The position numbers were made by a program, and so were the translations under genes. This document shows positions 8,835 to 16,540 of a DNA stretch of 64,000 nucleotides, in pieces. The notes under the pieces were generated by a model that saw nothing but the letters and a program-made list of their open reading frames with translations, was not told the origin of the DNA and made no database searches. The stretch lies in contig JAHIQI010000037.1 of the NCBI GenBank assembly GCA_018902755.1, positions 47,195 to 111,194 on the forward strand, written 5' to 3'. Origin of the DNA: Pseudomonadota bacterium (lineage in GTDB: Bacteria; Desulfobacterota; Desulfarculia; Desulfarculales; Desulfarculaceae). Every line of letters begins with the position of its first letter. Position 1 is the stretch's first letter.

Positions 8835-10045
8835 ATCAACCCCATGTCTTGGTAGGCCTTCCTGAGCCGGCCGGAAAAAGCACGATAGCTGTAATACTTT
8901 TCGATGTAAGCGCGAGACTGCATGCCGATTGATTGTAGCTCGGCACGGTCTATGGTAGCCCACTGCCGTAGTTGATCGGTCAAGTGAACGACGTCAGCCT
9001 CAATTAGTGGGCATTCATCCGGAGCCAAAAGGTAGCGTTGCCTGTCCCTGACGAAACACATCACCGGCTTGCCAAGGGCCATGCCTTCCAGGGCAAAGTA
9101 TCCGTGGAAGCCAATCAGGCATTGATCGAAAATAAGGTCAGCCGAGCGGTAAAGCTCCAACGCCGCTTGGTTTGGTAGATGTTCCGCTAAAACCAGATCG
9201 ATGGCCACGCCTTCCGAGCGAAACTTGGCCACCGCTTTTTCAAGGTAGCGGGTGCCCTTGAACATTCGGTGGTTGGGCGCATGGACCACCCGCAGCGGCT
9301 TGCTGGGACCCAGAGCAGGGTAGGTCGGCGCATAACGGCGGCCATGGTCAGCGTCAAGATCGATCGGCCAAAAGAAAAGGTCGTTACGGCTGGCAGGCGT
9401 GTATTCCAGCATGTCACCCATGGAGAACACGCCTGCTGCCGCCCTGTATACGCGCCGGTAATTGGCGGCACCCAGTTTGTCATCGCAAATGCAGGCGACG
9501 CCTACCTGGTCGCAGTCGGTGCAGCAGTTGGGCTTGCCCAGGGCGATGGTGCGTCGATGGGTGCGGACATCGGCGCCATAGGTCCACACCAATAGTTTAA
9601 TGCCGAGCAGGCGGTAGGCGCATAGCTCAAGGGGATTGAACCGCCTCCTTTGATGCGAGGGTAGCAGTCCTCCATCCACATATGTATGCACCTGCACCGC
9701 CATCAGGCAAACCAGGAGGAATGCGGCATAAGTATAAAGAATCGAAAGAAGATGATTGCCTTTGGCTAGACGGGCCAGGTCATAGTCAAATTCGTCGGTA
9801 ATAAAATAGGTGCGTGAGACTATTGAAATTGAATTGAAACCCAGGAGGCGTTCAACCCGGCAGTTTTTAGCGACGGTTATGATGGGCGCGCCGGTCCAAA
9901 TGCTTATGGCCTTGCGCCGTATCTGCGATGACAATAAATTTCGCATGATCCAGATAATTGGCAGAAAAAACAGCAGCGGTATCTCGCAAAGAAGTTTCCC
10001 CCAAAGTTTGACATGCTGCCTGATATCTGTGGAAGAAAGATACAT
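8831..10045 (-). CDS. glycosyltransferase with Cys cluster (paralogue B)
   Basis: A 404-residue protein with a hydrophobic N-terminal segment (about residues 18-36), suggesting membrane association, followed by GT-B lobes. The C-terminal part repeats the signature of its neighbour at 6764-7924: 'VVHAPNHRMFKGTRYL' and 'FHGYFALEGMALGKPVMCF'. Unlike that paralogue it carries a cysteine cluster at residues 174, 175, 178, 185 and 187 (NCCTDC...ACIC), inserted near the 'WTYGADVR' segment and possibly binding a metal. Its stop overlaps the epimerase start by four bases. It probably transfers a sugar in the surface polysaccharide pathway. Confidence 0.7.
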   Translation of the reverse strand: MYLSSTDIRQHVKLWGKLLCEIPLLFFLPIIWIMRNLLSSQIRRKAISIWTGAPIITVAKNCRVERLLGFNSISIVSRTYFITDEFDYDLARLAKGNHLLSILYTYAAFLLVCLMAVQVHTYVDGGLLPSHQRRRFNPLELCAYRLLGIKLLVWTYGADVRTHRRTIALGKPNCCTDCDQVGVACICDDKLGAANYRRVYRAAAGVFSMGDMLEYTPASRNDLFFWPIDLDADHGRRYAPTYPALGPSKPLRVVHAPNHRMFKGTRYLEKAVAKFRSEGVAIDLVLAEHLPNQAALELYRSADLIFDQCLIGFHGYFALEGMALGKPVMCFVRDRQRYLLAPDECPLIEADVVHLTDQLRQWATIDRAELQSIGMQSRAYIEKYYSYRAFSGRLRKAYQDMGLM

Positions 10046-10050
10046 GGCGG

Positions 10051-10935
10051 CTAACTTGGTCTTACCCCGCGTACGGTGATTCCGTAATGGTCAACCAAGC
10101 GGTGAATAATTTCAAGCTTGGCTTCTTTGAACCATTGCTCCACTTCCTCCAAGGTGTGGCGGGTGCAGAGCTGGGGATGATACCAGTCGTAGTTGATGGC
10201 GGCGTTGTCTTCAAAGCTAAGGGATGGGTTCCAAAAGCACTTCAAAAAGAAGTGATAGATAAGCCGCTGAACGTCATACTCGCCTGCTTCGATGCCAAGT
10301 ACGCGCACGTCGGGGACGGTGACCTTGGTATCCAATTCCGAGAGCAACTTGCCTAGCTCGGTCACTTCCCGCATGTCGCTCATGGCTTGTTCATAGGGCA
10401 GGGAGGAAATAGCCGAACGGATAAAATCATCGGCGTATTCGCGCATGGGCGCCTTTTGCTTATAAACATATATGGCGATTTCGCCGTCATTCGCCAGCCT
10501 CTGGCAGAGGTTCAAAAAGGCCGCGCGTGGGTCTGAGGTGTGGTGCAGTACTTCTTGGCAATAGATTAAATCGAAAGTACCTAAGTCGGACAAGTCCTCC
10601 AAAATATTCTTTTGCTGGACCCGCACATTTTTGAATTCCGCCAGGTTTTCCTGGGCCACATGAGCCGCGGTTAGGTCGATTCCCAAAATGTTGGAAGAAG
10701 TAGGCGCGTACATGCTTAGAAGGGCGGTCACGCGGCCATTTCCGCAACCCGCATCCAGGATGCGGGACCGCCCGGCCAGCCATTGCTTAAATGCATCGGG
10801 ATTATCAAAGCCGTTGCGGCGCAAAATCCAATTGAATATGTCGGAGCCTTCTTTGAGCGTTTCAGAGAAAGCCAACTCCCGGTTGTTTTCCCATTTGTCC
10901 TTGAAGCTTGAAAAAGTTTGGTCTGATTTGGCCAT
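10051..10935 (-). CDS. class I SAM-dependent methyltransferase
   Basis: A 294-residue protein with SAM-binding motif I 'ILDAGCGNGRVTALL' (about residues 74-88), an acidic residue at the end of strand 2 ('ILGIDLTAAHV') and a motif IV region 'FDLIYCQEVLHHTSDP'. The 'CQEVLHH' sequence is typical of small-molecule (UbiE/COQ5-like) methyltransferases. In this setting it may methylate a sugar or cap a glycan chain. Base composition falls noticeably from here to about 13.8 kb relative to the neighbours, suggesting separate acquisition of this segment. Confidence 0.8.
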   Translation of the reverse strand: MAKSDQTFSSFKDKWENNRELAFSETLKEGSDIFNWILRRNGFDNPDAFKQWLAGRSRILDAGCGNGRVTALLSMYAPTSSNILGIDLTAAHVAQENLAEFKNVRVQQKNILEDLSDLGTFDLIYCQEVLHHTSDPRAAFLNLCQRLANDGEIAIYVYKQKAPMREYADDFIRSAISSLPYEQAMSDMREVTELGKLLSELDTKVTVPDVRVLGIEAGEYDVQRLIYHFFLKCFWNPSLSFEDNAAINYDWYHPQLCTRHTLEEVEQWFKEAKLEIIHRLVDHYGITVRGVRPS

Positions 10936-10970
10936 GACAGCTACTTTCTGAATAGGCTAGAGCTGATCAA

Positions 10971-12821
10971 TCAGGAACATCCTTGGTTAGGCTCACCCAG
11001 GTAGGACGTTCTGAATTGGTCGACCTGGGCATTCACCACTATATTTTTCGAGTGATACTTTTTCATCCAGGCCCGCGCGTCCGATCCAGCCTGCTTCAGC
11101 TTTTCGGGATGTTGGTACAACTCAACGATAGCTTGAATTATGTCGTCTTCCGTGCGGCAATTGATTACCGGGGGGCATTGGGGGTATTGGCGCAACACGA
11201 CGCTTTCATCGAGGTAGGTCATTATGGGAGCGCCGACCGCCATTGCTTTGAACAGAACCCCACCGAAAGCGCCAAGCAAAAATTGGTCTACAACGCAGTG
11301 GGCGGCTCTGGCCATACGTTCGAAAGCGACAATGGCCATGGGCTCAACCCACTTTACATTTTGCGAAAATCCCAGCTCGTTTATCAATGCTTTGGTCTGC
11401 TTCACGTTTTTGCCCCATTGGCAGCAAACAAGGCCCAGAGAGAGCCCCTGCTTGCGTAAGGCGCCAACCGCCCGGATGAACACATCGTTCGCCTTGTCGG
11501 CATAGCCGGTGCCGGGCACCCAGTCCTGGCGGGTTGGGAAGAAGAACAGCATTTCGCAGTTCAGCTCCTGACACAAACTTTGGCGGTCCTTTTCCCAATC
11601 CGAGACGGCCAGCCCGTGGTCCTCGTCATAGGGGTGGTTGATCAGGGTGTAGCGGCCTGGAGCAAGCTTCTCCGCGCTGGCCACGCAGTCGGTGTTGGTG
11701 ACGAAAACATGTTGGGCCATGCGATAAGCCAGGGATGTGGCCCTGCCCACCGAGGTATCTTGATATGGTATCTCCCTGATGGTGCCGTGCTCCAGGGCGA
11801 AATAACTTTTGCCGGCTATCATCGGAATGATGGGGTCGGTGGAATAAGCGATGATGAAATCGTAGTTTTCAAATAACCGCTTCCAAAGAGAAATTATGTT
11901 TTGGTAACTGATCAAGTCGCCATAAGAAAGAGAGTCCTCGCGGTCGGGAAATTCTTGGCGATATTTATCTATTAAATAATTTACTCTATAATTAAACTGT
12001 GAGTCAGTTGTTGTGAGTTTTCTGGATAAAACCACCAGTGGCAATCTGATTACTAGGCGCAGTGATTTTAGGAAGACTTGAATTGATAGTAAGGCAGCGC
12101 TTGTCACATATTTAAATATATTTAGCAATATTTCAATCAAGCGCGGGATTGCCAGATTTTTGTTACCAGCTTTGGAGCGTTTGATATGGTGTTTGGCGGT
12201 CTTCCATTTGCTTGATATTTTATGCATGAGTTTGTCGAAATAGTTAGTATCATTAAGTTCGTCGTCGATTATGGCAATAAATGATATATATTTATTTTTG
12301 GCCTTGTGTAAAACATGCCGAGTCATCTTCCATGACTTTGCAAACAAATCCATGATTTTTTGTACAAATGGAGGCCCTTTGTCAAACGGGCTGTAGCCAC
12401 TACGAGATACGAGCTTTTTCCAAAGTATTTCCGCCTCGCCTTGATCGCCTTTTCTTTTGGCTACAAGGTACTCGATGCATGTTTTGATGGGGCCTTGGGC
12501 AAACCACTTGGGGCGGTTGCATGTTTTTATACCGGCGACGATCCAGTTCGGTTTGAAAGGGTCTAATATCGGCCCTGAAAACTCAACGTCTTCCCACTCG
12601 TAACAACCCATTATGTGATAATAATCATAACAAATGACATCACAGTCAATACCGGCCGAGATAAGCAACTTGGCGTTGTTGTAGGCGTTGTTGGCAATAT
12701 TGCCTATGTGCAGAACCCTGGGGATGCGCCCGTGTTTACGCTCGAAATCCGCCAACCACTTGCTGTTTTCGCATGACAAAGATGTTACAGGCAATTTGTT
12801 TGACCTTTTCGAGTTAGCCAT
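10971..12821 (-). CDS. large glycosyltransferase-like protein (paralogue C)
   Basis: A 616-residue protein. The N-terminal part 'RIPRVLHIGNIANNAYNNAK' looks like the first Rossmann strand and loop of a GT-B enzyme. The C-terminal lobe has 'LFFFPTRQDWVPGTGYADKA' and 'DQFLLGAFGGVLFKAMAVG', matching the two shorter glycosyltransferases in this locus. A basic, Lys/Ile-rich insert of roughly 150 residues (about 170-300) separates the two and includes hydrophobic stretches that could contact the membrane. The coding sequence between about 11.9 and 12.35 kb is strongly A+T-rich, unlike most of the window. The function is assigned at fold level only. Confidence 0.62.
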   Translation of the reverse strand: MANSKRSNKLPVTSLSCENSKWLADFERKHGRIPRVLHIGNIANNAYNNAKLLISAGIDCDVICYDYYHIMGCYEWEDVEFSGPILDPFKPNWIVAGIKTCNRPKWFAQGPIKTCIEYLVAKRKGDQGEAEILWKKLVSRSGYSPFDKGPPFVQKIMDLFAKSWKMTRHVLHKAKNKYISFIAIIDDELNDTNYFDKLMHKISSKWKTAKHHIKRSKAGNKNLAIPRLIEILLNIFKYVTSAALLSIQVFLKSLRLVIRLPLVVLSRKLTTTDSQFNYRVNYLIDKYRQEFPDREDSLSYGDLISYQNIISLWKRLFENYDFIIAYSTDPIIPMIAGKSYFALEHGTIREIPYQDTSVGRATSLAYRMAQHVFVTNTDCVASAEKLAPGRYTLINHPYDEDHGLAVSDWEKDRQSLCQELNCEMLFFFPTRQDWVPGTGYADKANDVFIRAVGALRKQGLSLGLVCCQWGKNVKQTKALINELGFSQNVKWVEPMAIVAFERMARAAHCVVDQFLLGAFGGVLFKAMAVGAPIMTYLDESVVLRQYPQCPPVINCRTEDDIIQAIVELYQHPEKLKQAGSDARAWMKKYHSKNIVVNAQVDQFRTSYLGEPNQGCS

Positions 12822-12840
12822 GTGGCCCTTTGGTATGCTT

Positions 12841-13788
12841 TTATGTTAGATAATCTTCGAGGTGCTTCGAGGCTACATCGAGCGCGGCGACAAAGTTAAC
12901 TTTGTCCTCATCGGTTATGGTATTTTGATCGATAAAATATTTGATGCACTGCGAAACATCGGCAGAAGTAGAGTAATTTTTAGTGGCCGTATAAAATAGC
13001 TCATGGCCGCCGCGATGACCTACGGACAAGTCGAGGAACGCGGCTAGTTGGGCTACCAAGGCATCTTTGCACCTTGCGATGAATGGGCTTACCGGGTTGC
13101 GGGAACTCACCCCTTTGATGGCAAAGGTGGTAGCGATAATTTGCAAAAACTCCTCTGGATCAAAGGCATGATGGTTGGGGCCTGGGTCTGGTTCAGGGTA
13201 TTCACGCGTATGGCTAAGACGATAAACCATATGGCGAAAATGCATTAAAGCTCCGGACAACCAACCATCAGTATCAGACAAACGCTTGGATTGCAGCGGC
13301 TCTCTGCCAATCAAAACGCCATGCTCGTCAAGGACCCGGTTGATCTCCTCCAGTGCTTTGATGAGTAGGTCGTCATGAATATGGTGGAATGCGCTTGAAA
13401 CGATGACGATGTCAAAGCTGCCGGAATCAAACGGTAGGTCAAAAAAACTGCCTACCTTGAATTTGCCGTCTGGATAGAGGGCTTGGGCCTGCTCTATCAT
13501 TTTGGGCGACAGGTCCACTCCAACTATATTGTCGGTACCTTCCAAATTGTCGGTACCTTCCAACTTGGCTGCGAACATGCCCCACAACGAGGCAGGGCCG
13601 CAGGCAAGATCGAGAACCCGGTCTTGGCGGTGATAGTGCTCACAGACGTAGTCCACGAACTGCGAATCAAAATAACTCATTATGGGTGATTCGTGATAAT
13701 CACGATTGTAGCGCTCCGCGATACGGTCTTCGAAATCCTTTTCCAAGGCATCGGTGGGAGTCGGTGAAATTTTTGTGGGGTCCGTCAT
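12841..13788 (-). CDS. SAM-dependent methyltransferase
   Basis: A 315-residue protein with motif I 'RVLDLACGPASLWGMFAAKL' and a later 'FDIVIVSSAFHHI' motif, both standard for class I methyltransferases. It contains a perfect 18-bp in-frame tandem repeat (13528-13545 and 13546-13563) that duplicates LEGTDN between motif I and strand 2, a likely recent slippage event at a loop position. It lies just downstream of the ABC exporter ATPase gene. Terminal methylation can end chain growth before ABC export in some O-antigens, so a capping role is conceivable but unproven. Confidence 0.78.
   Translation of the reverse strand: MTDPTKISPTPTDALEKDFEDRIAERYNRDYHESPIMSYFDSQFVDYVCEHYHRQDRVLDLACGPASLWGMFAAKLEGTDNLEGTDNIVGVDLSPKMIEQAQALYPDGKFKVGSFFDLPFDSGSFDIVIVSSAFHHIHDDLLIKALEEINRVLDEHGVLIGREPLQSKRLSDTDGWLSGALMHFRHMVYRLSHTREYPEPDPGPNHHAFDPEEFLQIIATTFAIKGVSSRNPVSPFIARCKDALVAQLAAFLDLSVGHRGGHELFYTATKNYSTSADVSQCIKYFIDQNTITDEDKVNFVAALDVASKHLEDYLT
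13528..13563. repeat. 18-bp perfect tandem repeat inside methyltransferase gene
   Basis: Two head-to-tail copies of an 18-base unit (ATTGTCGGTACCTTCCAA on the plus strand), adding six codons (LEGTDN) without shifting the frame. Confidence 0.95.
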
Positions 13789-13871
13789 GTCGCGAGCCTT
13801 GTCATGCGCTAAGACTTCTCAAACAAACCGTGGAGAGGGCAACCCGGTACTCAGTCCGGTCATGAATAATG

Positions 13872-15647
13872 CTAATTGAATTTTAGCAGGCTCACTCTGG
13901 CCCGGTGATTTACGGCTCCAAATTGCACCGAATAAATCTCTCTTGATACGTGAAATTTCATGGCTGATATTTTTCTGTCAAAGGTCTCTACCTCGGATTG
14001 CACTATGTCCTTGTGCCAGGGAGAGGTTACCACGGTCACCGTAATATCGTAATCGCCCGAGGAGAAGTGGTTTTCGTCAAAATGGAAACTCAGGGTCACC
14101 TTTTTTGCCCCTGTGGTGTCCAACGGCTGCTCAAAATCGGATGGCTGCCAGAAGATATAAACGCCGTCCGACCTGTTTATCTGCAGGCAGATGCAAAATT
14201 TGGGCGCATCATCCAGGCAGTCTGCGTCAACCTTGACCAGGAAGGGCTCGCCCTCTCGCACCATGTTGGTCTCACCGCTTTCGGTGCACACCTTTACCGA
14301 GGTGATTTCAATGGGTGAGAGGCGCCGGTGCTGAGCCAGGACGAGGGCGTCTTCCTTGGTCTGCTGATTGGCGGGCATGATAACGCCGCCGGCCGTAAAG
14401 CGGGTCCAGCCGTCCGCGAGGGACTCCTTGGACAAGACTTCCAGTGGTGTCCAGGCCGCCTCCGTCAAATCAATGGACTCCAACACAAGGTCGGGCTGGT
14501 AGCCCTCGGACAGGGCCACCCAATCTGCCCGCACCTCCCAGGGCTGCTCGATGTATGCCTCCGGTCGGCGAACCAGGAAATGGCCGCCCTTGCGGGCCCC
14601 GGTGCGTGAGACCAGCATGCGCGAGGCGACGCCTTGCTTGGTGAACAGGCGGCCCCATTCGCAGCCCAGGGCGTCGATATAAGAAGCCATACCCTGGTCC
14701 TCGGCATCCACGGGCACGTCCAGGCAGTCCTCGCGGGAGCCGTCTTGCCAACGCACCCTGAGGTCGCGCACATAGTAAACCCCGCCCGCGCCGGCGTCAT
14801 TGGGGGCGCGCAGGCGCAAGCGCACCATCTCCGGGTCCGGGATGTCATCCGGCGAGGCGAAATGGAGGCTCTTCTCCACCCGCTGGATATTGGCCTCGCG
14901 CACCGATTCGTCATCGCTACGGGCCATGTCCTCGTCGTATTTGGCGGTGACGTAGTCCACGGGCCCCATGAGCCGGATGCCGCCGCTCTCCAGCCAGATG
15001 GCGGTGTCGCATAACTGGCGCACCGCGGCGATGGCGTGGCTGACGAACAAAAGCGCCTTGCCCTTGTCGCACATCTCCTTCATGCGGCGCATGGCCTTGC
15101 CCGCGAAGTAGCCGTCCCCAACCCCCAGCACCTCGTCCACGATGAGGATCTCCGGGCTGATGGCCGTGGCGATGGCGAAAGACAGGCGGGCGCTCATGCC
15201 GGTGCTGTAGGTCTTGACCGGCTGATGGATGAAGGCGCCCAGTTCGGCGAAATCCACGATGTCCCTGGTAAGCCCGGAGATTTGGGCGGTGGAGCAGCCC
15301 TGCAGCAGCAGGTTGAACCTGATGTTCTCGATGCCGGTTTGCTCCAAGTTCCAGGCGGGCACCAGGCTGAGCAGGGCTGATATCTTGCCGTTCACCTCCA
15401 CCGACCCGGAGGTAGGGAGCAGGTTGCCCGCTATGATTTGCAAGAGGGTGCTTTTGCCCGCGCCGTTGGGCCCGATGATGCCCACTCTCTGGCCGGAGCG
15501 CACGCTGAAGGAAACATCGCGCAGGGCCCAGAACAAGTCGTGCCGCACGCCTCCCAGCACCATTTCCTTGAGTATGTCCATGGGCCGGGGATACAGGGGG
15601 TAGGCTTTGGACAGGCCGCTTATTTCGATGACCTTGTCGCCGCTCAC
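13872..15647 (-). CDS. polysaccharide ABC exporter ATPase, Wzt-like with enlarged C-terminal region
   Basis: A 591-residue protein. Residues 1-240 are an ABC ATPase of the polysaccharide-export class: Walker A GPNGAGKS at 59-66, signature TYSTGMSAR near 147-155, Walker B ILIVDEVLGVGD at 167-178 and switch His204. The remaining 350 residues are beta-rich. The end (about 430-591) resembles the Wzt carbohydrate-binding domain that recognises the capped glycan; the 170 residues before it look like an additional beta domain, since Wzt proteins are more often about 400-470 residues. It is translationally coupled to the permease (4-base overlap) and probably exports the polysaccharide made by this locus. 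Confidence 0.85.
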   Translation of the reverse strand: MSGDKVIEISGLSKAYPLYPRPMDILKEMVLGGVRHDLFWALRDVSFSVRSGQRVGIIGPNGAGKSTLLQIIAGNLLPTSGSVEVNGKISALLSLVPAWNLEQTGIENIRFNLLLQGCSTAQISGLTRDIVDFAELGAFIHQPVKTYSTGMSARLSFAIATAISPEILIVDEVLGVGDGYFAGKAMRRMKEMCDKGKALLFVSHAIAAVRQLCDTAIWLESGGIRLMGPVDYVTAKYDEDMARSDDESVREANIQRVEKSLHFASPDDIPDPEMVRLRLRAPNDAGAGGVYYVRDLRVRWQDGSREDCLDVPVDAEDQGMASYIDALGCEWGRLFTKQGVASRMLVSRTGARKGGHFLVRRPEAYIEQPWEVRADWVALSEGYQPDLVLESIDLTEAAWTPLEVLSKESLADGWTRFTAGGVIMPANQQTKEDALVLAQHRRLSPIEITSVKVCTESGETNMVREGEPFLVKVDADCLDDAPKFCICLQINRSDGVYIFWQPSDFEQPLDTTGAKKVTLSFHFDENHFSSGDYDITVTVVTSPWHKDIVQSEVETFDRKISAMKFHVSREIYSVQFGAVNHRARVSLLKFN

Positions 15648-16483
15648 ACCAGGCTCCCAAACATGGGTTTGGTCCGTTTGAACAAGCGATAGCCACCGGT
15701 AAAAGCGAGGATGGACCAGGCGAAGAAGATTACCCAGGCCCAGGGATGGGCGATTCTGCCGAAGTAGATTACGTCCTGGTAGACCCAGGTCATGTAGGTG
15801 AAGGGGTTGGCCCAGATTATGGGCCGGAATATCTCGGGCACCCAGCCGGGCAGAAAAACCACCGGCATCAGGAAGATGGCCACCAGGCTGAATAGCTGGA
15901 CGAAATCTTTTATGTCCTTAAAAAAGACGGCCACCGCGCTGAGGATGAAGGCCACTCCGAGCATGGCCAGTATTTGAACCAATAGCACCAGCGGCAGCAG
16001 GGCCCAGGTTGCCATGAACACATGCTGGGACGCGGCCACGTAAATGAGCGTTGCCAGGATTCCCGTAAACCAAATCACCAGGGAAGAGGCCACGTCGCGT
16101 ATGGGCAGTATCTCTATGGGGAAGATGAACTGCTTGACCAGGGAGGCGTTGGCGATGACGGCGGTGACTGAGGTGCTCATGGCCATCTGGAAGGTCAGCC
16201 AGGGGATGAGGCCGGAGAGTATGTAAGTGGTGTAATCCAGGGGCAGTTCCCTGGTGCCTCCGATGCGCTGGGCGAAGACTATGCCGAACAGGAAAAGATA
16301 GAGCAGGGTGATGGCCAGGGGGTGCAGGATGACCCAGAAACCACCCAGGAATTGGCCCTTGTAGCGGCCGAAGATATTTTCCTTGGACATTTCATAGATC
16401 AGGCGGGCATGAGGGCGCATGAAAACCCAGGCCTCTTTCAAGGCCCTGTAGTTGGTCACCGGGTTGAAGATGCGCAAAAACAT
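15644..16483 (-). CDS. polysaccharide ABC exporter permease, Wzm-like
   Basis: A 279-residue ABC-2 type membrane protein with about six helices. The N-terminal amphipathic stretch 'RLIYEMSKENIFGRYKGQFL' and the following 'LGGFWVILHPLAITLLYLFL' are characteristic of Wzm/TagG-type permeases. It forms the channel partner of the ATPase at 13872-15647, whose start codon it overlaps by four bases. It lies between that gene and the second asnB homologue, all on the minus strand. Confidence 0.88.
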   Translation of the reverse strand: MFLRIFNPVTNYRALKEAWVFMRPHARLIYEMSKENIFGRYKGQFLGGFWVILHPLAITLLYLFLFGIVFAQRIGGTRELPLDYTTYILSGLIPWLTFQMAMSTSVTAVIANASLVKQFIFPIEILPIRDVASSLVIWFTGILATLIYVAASQHVFMATWALLPLVLLVQILAMLGVAFILSAVAVFFKDIKDFVQLFSLVAIFLMPVVFLPGWVPEIFRPIIWANPFTYMTWVYQDVIYFGRIAHPWAWVIFFAWSILAFTGGYRLFKRTKPMFGSLV

Positions 16484-16540
16484 TCAGCTACACAGTTTCG
16501 TTGCCGGGTCAGGATAATGATAAAACGCCTTGTGAGTCTT

